Below, piece by piece: positions 32,946-44,746 of a DNA stretch of 64,000 bases. The position numbers and the translations under genes are program-made. Source of the DNA: Tetragonia tetragonoides (lineage: Eukaryota > Streptophyta > Magnoliopsida > Caryophyllales > Aizoaceae); contig CM076144.1 of assembly GCA_038025085.1 (NCBI GenBank), positions 20,653,501-20,717,500 on the forward strand, written 5' to 3'. The notes below the pieces were generated by a model, which saw only the letters and a program-made list of their open reading frames with translations, was not told the DNA's origin and ran no database searches. Numbering within the stretch: position 1 is the stretch's first letter; each line of letters begins with the position of its first letter.

Positions 32946-33300
32946 GGTTCAGTCAATGATCGCTTAAGCTATTGGGGTTAAATTGTCCTTCTGCGAGGTC
33001 ATAAATTTTGGGGTCAATCAATGATCGCTTAAGCTATTGCGGTTAAAATGTCCTTCTGCGAGGTCACAAATTTTGGGGTCAGTCAATAATCGCTTAAGCT
33101 ATTGTGGTTAAACTGTCCTTCTGTGAGGTCACAAATTTGGGGTCAGTCAATGATCGCTTAAGTTATTGCGGTTAAAATGTCCTTCTACGAGGTTACTTAT
33201 TTTGTGTCAGTCAATGAGTGCTTAAACTATTGCAGTTATACTGTCCATTACTTTTTATATGTTTCAGTCAATGATTGCTTAAGCTATTGCATTTAAACTG
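32940..33300 (+). repeat. ~65-bp tandem repeat, five to six copies
   Basis: Each unit contains GGGTCAGTCAATGATCGC then TTAAGCTATTG, GGTTAAA and TGTCCTTCTGCGAGG. Later copies are more diverged. Confidence 0.88.
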
Positions 33301-33308
33301 TTCATATG

Positions 33309-33720
33309 TTTTAACCATTTTACAGCCGTCATTTTGATCGCGCTGTCTCGTCGACCTTTTCGTTTCTTGTGCAGGGACGAAATCTCGGCATCCGCCGAGT
33401 GGTGTTTAGTCACTGTTTGCTCGATAAAGCTTTTATACTATTCACTCTCACCAGTGTTACTTCCCATTTTACAGCCGTTATTTTTAATCGCGCTGTCTCG
33501 TTGACTTTTTCGTTTCTCATACAGGGACGGAATCTCGACACTCGTCGAGCGGTGTTTAGTCACTGTTTGTCGAAGCACTCCACGTTGATCATTCTCAAAG
33601 TATTACTAACTTTTTCATTCACTCTGAATACAGGTCCCCAGTAGACGTTTAGACCATCTACGAGCGGTGTTCTATCCTGCTACCATAACCTTTATTTTCT
33701 CTTGTGTTCACAGAGATGAA
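33309..33720 (+). repeat. ~160-bp tandem repeat, two good copies and one poor
   Basis: Both good copies share TTTTACAGCCGT, CGCGCTGTCTCGT, TTTTCGTTTCT, CAGGGACG and TGGTGTTTAGTCACTGTTTG (or CGGTGTTTAG). A third diverged copy is near 33610-33720. Confidence 0.8.
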
Positions 33721-33864
33721 ATCTTAGCACGCTACGAGCATGTCCCAACTCAGGTTTGTCTTCATATGCATACATACTGTACACTGTCACACACCGTGTG
33801 CACATCAGCATCCTGCATGTCGCCTAGGGAATACTTTGATATCGCTTTTACACAAGCTCGATCA

Positions 33865-33877
33865 AAGTGGGGGCTTC
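33865..33877 (+). promoter_or_regulatory. Polypurine tract before the 3' LTR
   Basis: AAGTGGGGGCTTC immediately before TGTAGACGCC. Confidence 0.8.
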
Positions 33878-34976
33878 TGTAGACGCCAAAAAAGCGCCTT
33901 CAGATTTCTCCGCAAAAGCCCGATGATGAAAGGAGTAATTTATAAACTTGAATGCTATTTTTGTTTTAATAGGTAAGATAAGGTCTCAAGTTTTTCCTCG
34001 ATCGCTCATTCATTCCGATCATCATTTAAAAGCGCCTTTTAAGAGCTTTCCATTGCTTCCTTCCGTGTCCAAATACGATTCGGCACCTAAGAGTTATGGC
34101 CAAACAAACTTAAGAGTCAAAACAGATGTAGCCGAATACTGTGGACCATGTTTCCAGCCCTATTTGGGAGTTCATTTGGTTGAATTATTTTGTGAGACTT
34201 ATATTTTTGGAGTATAATTCTATTCAATTCCAAAAATAATTCTATTCAATTCTCGGGAGTATTGACGCCGAGCTTCCCCTTCTTTCTTCCAAACTTGAGA
34301 TCTTGTCTTTACTATTTTTGTCAAATATAGCCTACAGTTCAAGTACAAACTCCTGAGGGTTCAAATTAAATTACTTGCCTAATTGTTTATTATCTAGTAG
34401 TCATAATGTAGATATCATGCTAGTATAACGTCTTTTATTGCTTACTAAATATTGTCTTTCCAAGCATGTCTAGTAGTTGTAATGCTCAACTTGTCAATCA
34501 AATGCATGTCTAAACAAGGGTTAAAAATAAATGTTTTGATGCTTGTGATGAACCAATTAATAGTCTAAGTCTAGGTTGTTAATCCGGTTTGTGTGGGAAT
34601 CATGTCTTTAAATTATTAAGCAAACTTGAGTTAGTAGAGGCTGTCATAAACAGGCGAGTTGGGTGCCTAACACCTTCCCACCTCGTACCTTCACCCCCGA
34701 ACTCTTTATTCTTGGGTACTCATATGTTCTATATGAGCGGGAATCTTTCTAAAAACATGATCAGTTCACTTATCGCGCTATTGGGTTGTCCCTCCGGTTT
34801 GTCCCTTCGATAAAACGCCGATAGCAGATTTGTGAACTCTTTCATGGTTTTTATTCAATTCAAGTCTTTACAAAAGCTTTTCTAACTCGATAGTCTCTTG
34901 AACTTATCTAAACCCCCAACTTATAAGTTTTCTGTAAGGACGCACTCCGTGGTCGTAGAAATCCTGGATCCTTACA
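33878..34976 (+). repeat. 3' LTR of the non-coding Tat-like element
   Basis: Starts TGTAGACGCCAAAAAAGCGC, ends GATCCTTACA. It lacks about 535 bp present in the 5' LTR, with a short disordered ATTCTATTCAATTC duplication at the break point near 34210-34255. Outside the deletion the copies differ only by scattered substitutions, so the insertion is not ancient. Confidence 0.92.
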
Positions 34977-34981
34977 CAAGG

Positions 34982-35360
34982 TTTTTATTACTGCCATAGC
35001 CATCTTGAAACAGCCTTCGAAGTTTACTTAACGTGCACCAATACCAGCGTGAATCTTGTTTCAGTGCATAATCTCATAGACCTTCACCCTTTATACAAAT
35101 TTCATTCACCCTGTTTACCCAAAAACTGTTTTGTTTTTGTAAAAGAGCTCAAAAATGTTTCCCATTCACTGTCTTGTTCCATTTTTGCAATTTTTTGATT
35201 TGCAACCCCCATTTTTCTTTGGCCTGCATACAAAGTCTCACGCAATAAGACTGGATTTCCTATTGGTATCTGTACATCCCCATAGAATCTGTGTGCATTT
35301 CTTTTCAATTTGATTAAGCACTCCAGTAGGCAGAACAAATTTTCCCTACTTTTCAGTTAC
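34982..35360 (-). mobile_element. LINE remnant, upstream part of the interrupted copy
   Basis: Minus-strand translation gives NQIEKKCTQILWG, TDTNRKSSLIAWDFVCRPKK and NGG, the standard plant LINE reverse-transcriptase C-terminal stretch. It lies directly next to the CAAGG duplication. Its downstream half is at 26490-27278. Confidence 0.75.
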
Positions 35361-35955
35361 AAAATACAGTTTATCCTAATTTTGCCTAATTTCTCGCAAA
35401 TTTACCCTATTTTGCCCAATTTATTCAAGTTTTCTGCAGTAGATATTTTTTATTAATATTCTAAAATATTAAACATAATAATTAAAAAAGACAACATGTA
35501 GTATCAAAATATAATTAAATATTGACTTTTTATTTAAATACGAGTAAAAATAATAATAATGATAAAAAAAAACAGTAATAGTCATCGTCGTCATCATCAT
35601 CGTCGTTGTTGTCATCATCATCATCATCATCGTCATCGTCATCGTTAGTCATCGTCATCGTCGTCGTCGTCATCCTCATCGTCATCGTCATCGTCATCGT
35701 CGTCAACAACTAAACTAAATTAAACAATACCGAACTTATATGAACACAACTTAAATGAAGTGAAAATCACTAAACTGAATTGAACCTCACTTATATGAAC
35801 ACATCTATGTGAGACAAAATGTATGTTTCTGAACTAAACATCACTACACTGAACTAAACATTACTAAACTGAACTGAAATCACTCAACTGACACGCACAA
35901 GACCGCTCCTAAATTGAACTAAACTGATCGGAAGCTCTAAAGAATGCACCCGTCG

Positions 35956-36016
<61 letters not shown>

Positions 36017-36318
36017 TATTAAGAAAACAATCAAAAGTTCAAACTTTTCAGTTTTCTCCAATTTCTCCCTTTTTTTCTAGTTTCTCCCAATTTTCACCAG
36101 TTTTTCCAAATTCTCCCAATTTTCACCAGTTGTTTTTCCAATTACCTAACGCTTCCAAATTTTCCCTAATTTCTCCCAGTCACTGGTCACCAGTTAACGA
36201 ACAAGCACTTAATTGTCTACTTAATATATGGGAAATTATGAGGCTAGTTCTTTGATATTAACTTTGCTCAATGGTATGTTTATTTTTTGGAAAACAAAAA
36301 GTGTTTATGATCACGAAT
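35361..36318. repeat. Low-complexity stretch with TCATCG and TCATCA microsatellites
   Basis: GTCATCATCG-type repeats at 35580-35704, a pure (CAT)n run at about 35950-36016, and TTTCTCCCAATTTTCACC-type repeats at 36055-36180. ACTAAACTGAACT repeats fill 35705-35930. No gene is visible; the serine run in one frame is the CAT array. Confidence 0.85.
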
Positions 36319-36943
36319 TAGGGCTGCGCACATGTCCAAGACAGGACCGGGAAAAATCAGATTGGATCGGATCTGAATCAGAATTCGGAAAATTTTTGGA
36401 CCTAAAACACTCAAGTGTCGGACCGGACCTAAAAAACCTTGGACGGGACCGACCCGGACCTTTATGGACCGACATTACTTTTATGAATTTTTTTCCCACA
36501 AATTCATGTCGATTTTAATAAACCTTTATGCAAGACCTAACACAAATAACAACAACTCAATAAGTATCCCCCTGACGATGGGATTTTGGGGAGGAACAGA
36601 TGTACATAAATTTACTTCTATACTCGGTTTTGCAAAACCTAGAATGTATTAAAGCATATATCATTTATAAAGCTAAATATAAGTAGAGAGTAAAATATTA
36701 CATTCAAAAATAATAATTAAATTCTCAACTTAATGAAAAAAAATAAATTCTAGGTATCAGGTCCGCAAAGGTCCAAACAGGTCTATTCAGGTTTTGGGCT
36801 GGACCGCACCAAACCGAAAACCCGAAATCCATAACTTAAAGGATTGACGACTAGCCGATTCTAACAGGTCCAGATCAGATTCAATCTATTCAGATTTAGG
36901 TCCGATCCAAAATTCAGATGTCGGCCAAAATTTTTGCAGCCCT
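36319..36943. mobile_element. hAT-like MITE with AGGGCTGC ends (candidate)
   Basis: AATTAGGGCTGC at the left end is repeated inverted at the right end (GCAGCCCTAATT). The interior near both ends is rich in GGACCGGACC and GGTCCGATCC motifs, typical of this MITE type. The 8-bp target duplication is not clear: TCACGAAT precedes it and TCACGAAG lies eight bases beyond the right end. Confidence 0.5.
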
Positions 36944-38969
36944 AATTACAATTCACGAAGCATAATTTTGTAGAGTACTAATGTTTTATGACTAGAATCT
37001 GATTATGATAATATTTGCAGTTACAAGTTACAGGTTTTTGCGGGTACGAAATACGTGTCACAAAAAACTTTTATAAGTCAATACCTTGTGGCAAGGGGCC
37101 ATAAGGCTTCTCAGATCTTTATCTCCCCCTCCCCCCTCGTTCTATCTCCTCCCTCCCTCCCGCGCCTCACGGAATAAACCCACACAAGACCTATTAAAAA
37201 AGTTTTTTTTTCTTTTGGTTTGGCAAAGTTGAACTTCCTTTCTCTTTAGGCGTGGCTAAAGGGCACCTCCTAACGCACGGCCTCGGGTATTCCACGAATT
37301 AATTCCTGTAGGTGCTCCCCATGAGGTTTGAGCTCATGGCATGGTGTAGAAGTTGCAACTTATTTACAAGTGAGCCAACACCTCTTGGGTATTAAAAAAG
37401 TATTTTGGGCCTAAGAGGGTCATTGGCTCATTGGCATATATGTTGATGGAGTATAACTTTTCACATTTATGCTAATGTGATATCGTGGGTCTGGTCCCCT
37501 CTGGCCCAAGAAACTGATTGCTCTACGTGGCCTGGGGAGATAAACAAAAGACAAGCGAGCGACTGCCCCCCAAGTGTATTCGAAGGTCTTGATCTTTTCA
37601 TTGCGCACCCGGACCTTTACAGCTTTACATGTCGCAACAAATGAGACGACTTGCCATTGAAAACGGTCAAGACGGGGCAACTTTCCGATTCTTTTTTTGG
37701 TAATCATGTACAAATATGGACCTGCAAACCAACAAACTACAACAATGAAACTCCAAAGTGCTGTGATGAATGTAAGTTTACAATGGTAAAGATTATGTTG
37801 TTTGGTAATAAACATGTATGTAGTTTAATCATAACAAAAACAAAGATTTTTTTTATTAGCACATAGACCCCCCGAGCTCGGTCCCAGGTGCACCTTCATC
37901 TGTGCAATGGAGACCATGTAACAAGCAAAAGTTAAGTACGGAGCTCACTTGGTAGAGCACTCACGCCTCCCACATTGAGATTGAGCCTTCAAGTCTTATT
38001 ACCCTCAACTTACAATTGATCTCTCCATTCTACTTTGTGTAGGCTTCGCCTTTCTCATTCTGCAAAAACTCTTAACATTATTATATCTAGTTGGACAAAT
38101 CATGTGCAATGCAAATCCTCTGTACAGTTGTGGCCTTCCTTGTGACCTCCTGTTTTCACATTTCAACTTTCATCATTCAATAACATTCCAAACACTACTT
38201 AGGTATGACTTCAACAAGATGATGTGCGGTGCCAGTCAAGGACTCCAAAAGCTATCTAAATTGCCTAAGCTTGTTCAAATGAAACTATGTTTAATGAATA
38301 ATTCTATGAGGTAATTCAGAACCAATAATACATCACGATTTACTACTGATCTCAGTTATTAAAAATACACCTCTTCAGGCCATCCTAATAACTGTTTTAA
38401 CCGATTAACTAGTTCTTCTATTCGATCTTCATGATTGATATCCAGTAATTTTGTACAGCAAACATTCATATATATGACCTTACAATGAACCAACTAGCTG
38501 CAGCAAAACAGCACAAATGAGCACCCAAAAAGTGGACATAAAGTTGCACGTAGAGACACAAGCCAAAAATTCAGTCAGTAACGGATCTAGCGTAGCATAG
38601 AGCTTAAACAAGACGACCAATTCATCAATTCGATCTTTTCTCAGTGATCTTTCTTCAACCGAACAACATTACATATATATACATTTGTGACAATGTGACT
38701 TCTCTAACATTCTGAACTTGTAAGCCACTCCACTAGTGACCACACTAACCAGTGAGCACAAACTATCCTCTCATTTTTGTATTTAGCTCCAGCTCTAAGA
38801 TAGATAGGACCCTATGAACGTGGGGTTAATGTGGACTGTGAATTCGTGATATGCTCCTGCAATTACTTACAACCCTCTCTATGCCAATGAGAAAAGTCAG
38901 AGGTGGGCAACTACCATTTTCCTTATAAATAGACCTGCAAATTATTAATACCATTACCATACCAACACC
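36944..38969. other. Intergenic with two SINE-like pieces
   Basis: No gene is seen. Minus-strand 37240-37400 has TGGCTCACTTGT and, 40 bp on, GAGCTCAAACCTC, weak A- and B-box look-alikes. Plus-strand 37930-38065 is better: GAGCTCACTTGGTAGAGCAC followed by CTTCAAGTCTT. 38640-38969 is the presumed upstream region of the receptor-kinase pseudogene. Confidence 0.5.
37930..38065 (+). mobile_element. tRNA-derived SINE-like fragment
   Basis: GAGCTCACTTGGTAGAGCAC (37941-37960) matches the internal A box and D-arm of plant tRNAs almost exactly. CTCCCACATTGAG follows, then CCTTCAAGTCT resembles the B box GGTTCGAGTCC. There is no acceptor-stem complement, so it is a SINE head or a tRNA fragment, not a tRNA gene. 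Its end is vague. Confidence 0.5.
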
Positions 38970-41392
38970 ATGAAAATCCAAGCCATTATCATTTCCCTCC
39001 TATTAGTTTCTAACTGTTCATTAACAGCATTAGCAAATAATGTAGCTTCATCCAGAAATTATCTGGAGAGAGGCCATTCCTTGTCTGTTGAAGACACCTC
39101 GGACCTTCTCATGTCCCCTGACAAAACCTTCAGTTGTGGGTTTTATAGCGTTGGAACCAAAGCCAATGCTTATTGGTTCTCAATATGGTTCACCAATTCA
39201 GTGGAAAAAACAGTCCTTTGGATGGCCAATCGAGACATGCCTGTCAATGGGCGCAGCCCAAGACTCACTCTGAGGAAAGATGGCACTCTTGTTTTGACTG
39301 ATTTTGATGGCTCAATAGCTTGGCAGACTAACAAAACCTCACAAATTGTCGATCGAGCTGAGCTGCTCAACTCTTTGTGCTTACAGACATACATGGTAAT
39401 ACTCTTTGGCAAAGCTTTGATTTTCCTACTGATACATTACTTCCTGGTCAAGTATTTACAAAGAGTAAAAGACTGGTATCTAAGATTGGTCATAGCATGT
39501 TTGGGCCTGGGTATTATAGTTTCTTTTTTGACAGTGATAATGTGCTTAAAATGATCTATGATGGTCCTGAAATGGCGAGCATATATTGGCCTGGACCTGG
39601 TACTTCCGACTAATATATTTCAGTTTGGTAGGACAAGTTACAATAGTAGTAGAATTGCAGTTTTACTAGACAATGGTTCTTTTGCCTCCACTGATCAGCT
39701 CCAATTTAGTGCTTCTGATCATGGTTTTGGAAGCAAAAGCCGGATAACAATGGATTATGATGGTAATTTGAGGCTTTATAGCTTGAATGAGTCATCTCAA
39801 TGGGTCACAACATGGGAAGCTGTTTCCCGACAATGTGATGTTCATGGTCTTTGTGGTAGGAATGGGATTTGTGTTTACACACCCGAAGCCGAGTTGCTCA
39901 TGACCTCCAAACTATGAGCCAACCAATTTAAATGATTGGAACAAAGGTTGCAAACCAAATTTCCATAGGAGTCACAAGGACAATCAATTTATTGTGATGC
40001 CCCATGTTGATTACTTTGGTTTTGATCTCCCTTATTCTCAAAAGAATATTTCTTTACAAGATTGTGAACAGTTTTGCTTGAACGACTCCAGTTGTCAAGC
40101 ATTCAGCTATAGGATAGCTGGGGAGGGGACATGCTACATAAAAGGTTCCCTTTTTTAATGGATACATGTCTAATGAGTTTCCAGGTAGCCTATATCTAAG
40201 AGTTCCAACAAGTCTGCAAACTTCAGCATCCACAATGCCTAATGTGTCTCATCTTGATTGTGGTGGTGGGGATGAAAATATAAAGCAGTTGCAGAGTACA
40301 TATGACATCACCAATCAAAGGTCCATATGGGTTTATGTGTACTCCTTTGCTTTTGCCATTGGTGCAATTGAAATCGTTATATTTGTTGCAGGATATTTGT
40401 TCCTTTTCAGGAAACATGATATGTCAGCTTCGATGGAAGATGGGTATCGGGCCATTTCAAGTCAGTTTAGGGGCTTTAGCTATACTGAGCTCAAGACAGC
40501 AACTAGAAAATTCAAGGATTTTCTGGGAATTGGAGGCTTTGGAGCTGTCTACAAGGGCATTTTGGCAGATGAGAGGGTGGTGGCCGTGAAAAAATTAGGA
40601 GATGTGTTTCGAGGAGAGGAAGAATTTTGGGCAGAAGTGAGCACAATTGGCAGGATCAATCATATGAATCTAGCTAGGATGTGGGGTTTCTGTTCAGAAG
40701 GAAGACACAAGCTCTTGGTCTATGAGTATGTTAAGAATGGATCTTTAGACAAACACTTGTTCTCAAACAACACTCTTCTTGGATGGAAAGAGAGGTTTAA
40801 AATTGCGATTGGCACAGCTAAAGGCTTGGCTTACCTTCACCATGAATGTCTAGAATGGGTTATCCACTGTGATGTAAAGCCAGAAAATATACTCCTCGAT
40901 GAAGATTTTGAACCGAAAATTTCAGATTTTGGCCTCGCAAAGTTATGTCAAAGAGGTGGTCAAGGATCATCAGAATTGACAAAAACTAGAGGCACAAAAG
41001 GGTATATGGCTCCGGAGTGGGCACTGAATATCCCGATTACTACAAAGGTGGATGTCTACAGCTATGGAGTTGTAATCCTGGAGCTTGTGAAGGGAATTCG
41101 ATTGTCAAATTGGGTTGCAACTGAACATCTCTGCGAAGACCGAACATCAGAACTTGTAAGATTTCTGATGTTGGCAAAACAGAAAATCCAGGATGAAGAA
41201 GATTCATGGGTTGAGGACTTGATAGATCCAAGATTGGAAGGGAATTTCAGCAAGAGCCAAGCTGCTGCAATGATTGAGGTAGGACTCTCATGTGTAGATG
41301 AAGATAGACATAAGAGGCCAACAATGGAATCAGTTTCCCAAGTTCTTGCAGAATGTGAAGATGATACAATGCACGTCCAAGACAAGGTCTAA
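38970..41392 (+). pseudogene. S-domain (G-type lectin) receptor-like kinase 1, ZmPK1-like, four frameshifts
   Basis: Membrane receptor kinase. From the ATG at 38970: a signal peptide (about 22 residues), a bulb-type lectin domain (RNYLERGHSLSVED; VLWMANRDMPVNG; LTDFDGSIAWQTNKTS), an EGF-like segment (CDVHGLCGRNGIC, about 39832-39870), a PAN-like segment, a membrane span at about 40320-40410, and a kinase domain. Frameshifts lie near 39376, 39605, 39895 and 40155. From 40166 to 41392 the frame is clean and includes the transmembrane span and a full kinase: GIGGFGAVYKG, VAVKK, HCDVKPENILL, DFGLAK, YMAPEWALN. Cys precedes the catalytic Asp, making it a non-RD kinase. Introns are absent, normal for this group. 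A truncated protein from 40166 is conceivable but unproven. Confidence 0.88.
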
Positions 41393-41964
41393 TTTGCTTT
41401 TCTAAATTTATTGTATGAGACTATCTTAACTTAGGACGGAGTAATTTCTATCAAATAGGGTGACTTGATTAGTGAGGCATTTGAGTTTTGATATATTGTC
41501 ATAAGTATTGTTTTTGAAGGCGTGCATTAAAATAAACATAGATTGGCTAATTTACATTCTAATTAGTTCAACAAGTAACCAGAGCTTTTTTTTTCTTTGA
41601 TCAACGAATATGAAAGATTCAAAATTACAATAAAATGGGGGTGGATCGTCTAAACATGTATGTTTTTTTTTTCGATTTTTTTTTTTGTTGCTATTTCATT
41701 CAAAAATTTAATTTTCGACCTTTTCAACCTGCTACAAATAGGTGAGAGGTCCTTATTTGCGTATTTTCAAACTTGAGGTCATTTTTTGTGTTTCCAGAAA
41801 ACGTTAGTTTAATTCTAAATAGCTACTTAATTTGGCCGAAAAATGCATATGGACATTCACATTATAAGTAAATATAATAAACTCCAAAAGCAATTAAACT
41901 ACACAAACATTTTACTAAAGAAAACAAGAACCCAGAAACACAAATTCAATCCAGAAACACATAA
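41393..41964. other. Downstream of receptor kinase 1, no gene seen
   Basis: AT-rich sequence with T- and A-runs. No further element is recognised. Confidence 0.5.
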
Positions 41965-42758
41965 GAGCACGTTTGGATGGGGGTAATCAACAAAGGGAAA
42001 GGGGTTTAAAAAATGATTACCTTTGATAACGTTTGGTTCAAAAACACGCGAAAACTATTCCTGGATTTCAAGAATGGCTTTACCCAGTTTAGGGTAATCA
42101 TGATTACCCACCCCAACCCCGGGATTTGGATTACCCATTACTCATCAATCAGCCGTTCCACTCCCCCCCTCCCCCTCCGGTGATAAAGATTTGCTCCCCA
42201 ATCGCCATTTCCATCATTTAAGAAATTCTGAAATTTTGTCGTTGCTTCATTTTATATTTTTTTATCTTGGGGTTTCTTTGCTATCTTGCCCCTTCTCTCA
42301 GCCTAGTAACGATGGCCATTGAAGAATTTTTTTTTGGAACTCAAATCTCAATGGCAATTGATGTTTTGAGGAGAGAGAACTCAAGGGAAGGTTTTAGTTC
42401 TCTGTAATTTGGGAGATGAGATTGCTAGGAAGAAAATGAAATGTAATTTCTTTCTCAAAATAGCTTTAACATAACCAAAATTTATATATATTTTTAAATT
42501 CATTAAATATTCTTTTTTTTTATCATAATTCATTATATATTTTAAACATGGTAGTAAGAATTTTATCAAAAAAAAAAAAAAAAAATCCTAGCACTCAAAA
42601 TAAGTGCAACCAAACAACAACAAAGGGAATGGAAAGGAATTTTAGTCCCTTTCCATAGTGAACCAAACAAAAAGGGTAATTTGATTCATTCAAATCCTTT
42701 CCTTTTGTTTTCTTTTGTTGATTCCTTTTCCCTTTCCAACAATGAACCAAACGCTCCC
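41965..42758. mobile_element. PIF/Harbinger-like MITE, 794 bp
   Basis: Imperfect ends GAGCACGTTTGGATGG (left) and, inverted, GGGAGCGTTTGGTTCA (right), each followed inward by AATCAACAAA-type sequence. TAA flanks both (41962-41964 and 42759-42761). Interior GTTTGGTT and AACCAAACA runs suggest that smaller copies may be nested near 42040 and 42600-42665. No coding capacity is visible. Confidence 0.65.
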
Positions 42759-43430
42759 TAAAGTTTTTAAATTCTAGACAAACTTGAGATGGATAATGTT
42801 CAGATTTGGCTTATCATGCTTGTCAAATTACAAGCCACTAAACAAAATATCATGTTCTATATACATACAAAATGCTGCAAGAGATACAAGGTTATACAGA
42901 GCAATCAAAGACTCACCAGTCACCACTAACAGTAGCTCCATGCCCTCCAGTGTCAGGTACAAGCTTAAACTTCAGCATCATGTGAAGATTATAGCAGAGA
43001 TACACATATGCCCACCTGTCCAAAATGCCCAAAATAGCACATCACAAAAAAAAAACAATTTAACAACAGAAACACTAATCAACATTAAAGAAAACAAGGT
43101 TCAAAAACAAAAAAGAAAAAAACCAAAAAGAAAAAACCCCATTTAAGAAAACAGTTCATTTTCTCTCTCTCTCATTATCCATAACTCACCATCGGAATTG
43201 TCTTGCCTGTAATACCAAAAGCTACAATAATAAGCCAAATTGCTTGACCCAGAAGCCTCCCATCTGTAAGCATGTTTTAATCATTTGTACACAAACACAA
43301 TTAAGCAGATTATATTATACACAAAAACAAACAAAACTAGTATTTTCTTCAAACAGTTGGTGTGCATCAACTTGAAGATCATCAATGGAGTGAGAATCCA
43401 ATAACAGTATAAGGAAAATTGGATTTAAAT
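42759..43430. other. Intergenic, no gene seen
   Basis: Low-complexity A-rich runs near 43045-43145; the open frame across them is not convincing. Confidence 0.5.
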
Positions 43431-43610
43431 AATCTCAACTTTCCAATTTGTTTAAATTGATGCTGAAGTTGACCATAATAGTCTCAACTTTCCAATTTGT
43501 TTAAATTGATGCTGAAGTTGACCATAATAGTCTCAACTTTCCAATTTGTTTTACCCTAGTATCTGTTGACCCCTTCTTACTGTAAGTTAGTGCTATTGAA
43601 AGTTGAGATT
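43431..43610. mobile_element. Small MITE-like unit with AATCTCAACTTTC ends
   Basis: Left end AATCTCAACTTTCCAATTTG; right end, inverted, AATCTCAACTTTCAATAGC. Inside, a 49-bp unit (AGTCTCAACTTTCC then AATTTGTTTAAATTGATGC) occurs about two and a half times to 43550, so the left terminus has been duplicated in tandem. The target duplication is not clear. Confidence 0.6.
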
Positions 43611-44494
43611 ATTTTTACTTGCCGGGCAAAAAGGATGGATTAGTCTCCTCAAAAATGCATGAATAGATTCATAGATGAACTGCAGAGTAATAATTAGACA
43701 AGTAATAAGTAAACAACTAAGGCTATGTTTGGTTGTTTGGCACGAACACCTGGCTCTTCAATAAAAGTTATGTTTGAAGTTTGCATCATAGTATTTTTAC
43801 TCTTTACTTCCCAAAAGTTTGCCATTAAATTTTCAATTTGAAGCTACAACTACAACTAATTTTGTGAAAGCTATCACTGCAAGCTTTCGCACGCACTTAC
43901 AGCTACAGACACAACTACTTTATTAGCATTTTATTTATAACTATTTTTAACGGTCTTTAACTAATTTATTTCCTAACTTTTCATTTGATAAGACAGTTAC
44001 AACTAATTTTGCCTAACAAAGAAAAGGATTGTGGATAGTTTTGATTATGGTTTATTTTTCCCGATGACATTCTTTGGAGTAAGGATTGGGTGCCATGGGT
44101 TGAGGGTCGGGTAATAGTAACCTAGCCTTGTGATAATGGATTATTTTTGAAAATGACATATTCTAAATTTATAAAAAGCTGTATAACACCGTCTTTCTAT
44201 AATTTTTGAGAGACGATGATTACTTTATTTAACAAGGGTCACGACTTGGGTAGAACCAACTTAAATAAAATGGGATCACTATTTAGAAATATAGGAGTCA
44301 GTTATTATAAATGTGACTCTTGTTTCACTTAAACGTGACTCTCATACTTGATTAGTGAAAAATTAGAGAGAATCAGAGAAATAAGAGAACGAATAGATTA
44401 TGAATTATTTTTGACGATGTACTTTTACTTATTTTGCGTTTAAGATTATAAAAATAAAATACTAGATTTCTAAAACATGATTTCTAAAACATCC

Positions 44495-44525
<31 letters not shown>

Positions 44526-44746
44526 AACTACTACGAAATTGCGTTATTTAACTTTGCCCAATGATTCTTGTGTGATTTCCACGATAATAGTAGGTTGATG
44601 CCCAATAGTCCACGAAACTTACTGAAATTTTTAATTATAACCTTATTGACGGGGCAAATGGACCTTTCATTATATTTCCTTATATACAGAAGACGATGTA
44701 CACAATTGGACCATGCAACTTAAACCATTTGAACAAAACTACCACC
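43611..44746. other. Upstream of receptor kinase 2, no gene seen
   Basis: AT-rich sequence with a 32-base A run near 44493-44524. CTTATATACAG near 44680 could be a TATA element for the downstream pseudogene. Confidence 0.45.

Larger units (their letters stand above)
27279..34976 (+). mobile_element. Complete non-coding Tat-like LTR element (LARD), 7.7 kb
   Basis: Two LTRs (27279-28888 and 33878-34976), a primer-binding site at 28890, a purine tract before 33878 and a CAAGG duplication on both sides (27274-27278, 34977-34981). The interior of about 5 kb has no gag or pol. It holds A-rich and AG-rich tracts, one ACTACGT-type hairpin, a segment shared with the PMD-bearing remnant, and three different tandem arrays before the purine tract. 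It must have relied on proteins from an autonomous relative. It interrupts the minus-strand LINE remnant. Confidence 0.92.

Noticed and set aside
32502..32981. Proline/serine/asparagine-rich frames in three + frames
   Set aside because: All come from the CCCAATGTC array; the same periodic peptide appears in every frame.
35944..36030. Poly-serine protein start
   Set aside because: It is the CAT/TCA microsatellite.
37930..38010. Functional tRNA gene
   Set aside because: A- and B-box-like stretches exist, but no acceptor stem closes the structure.
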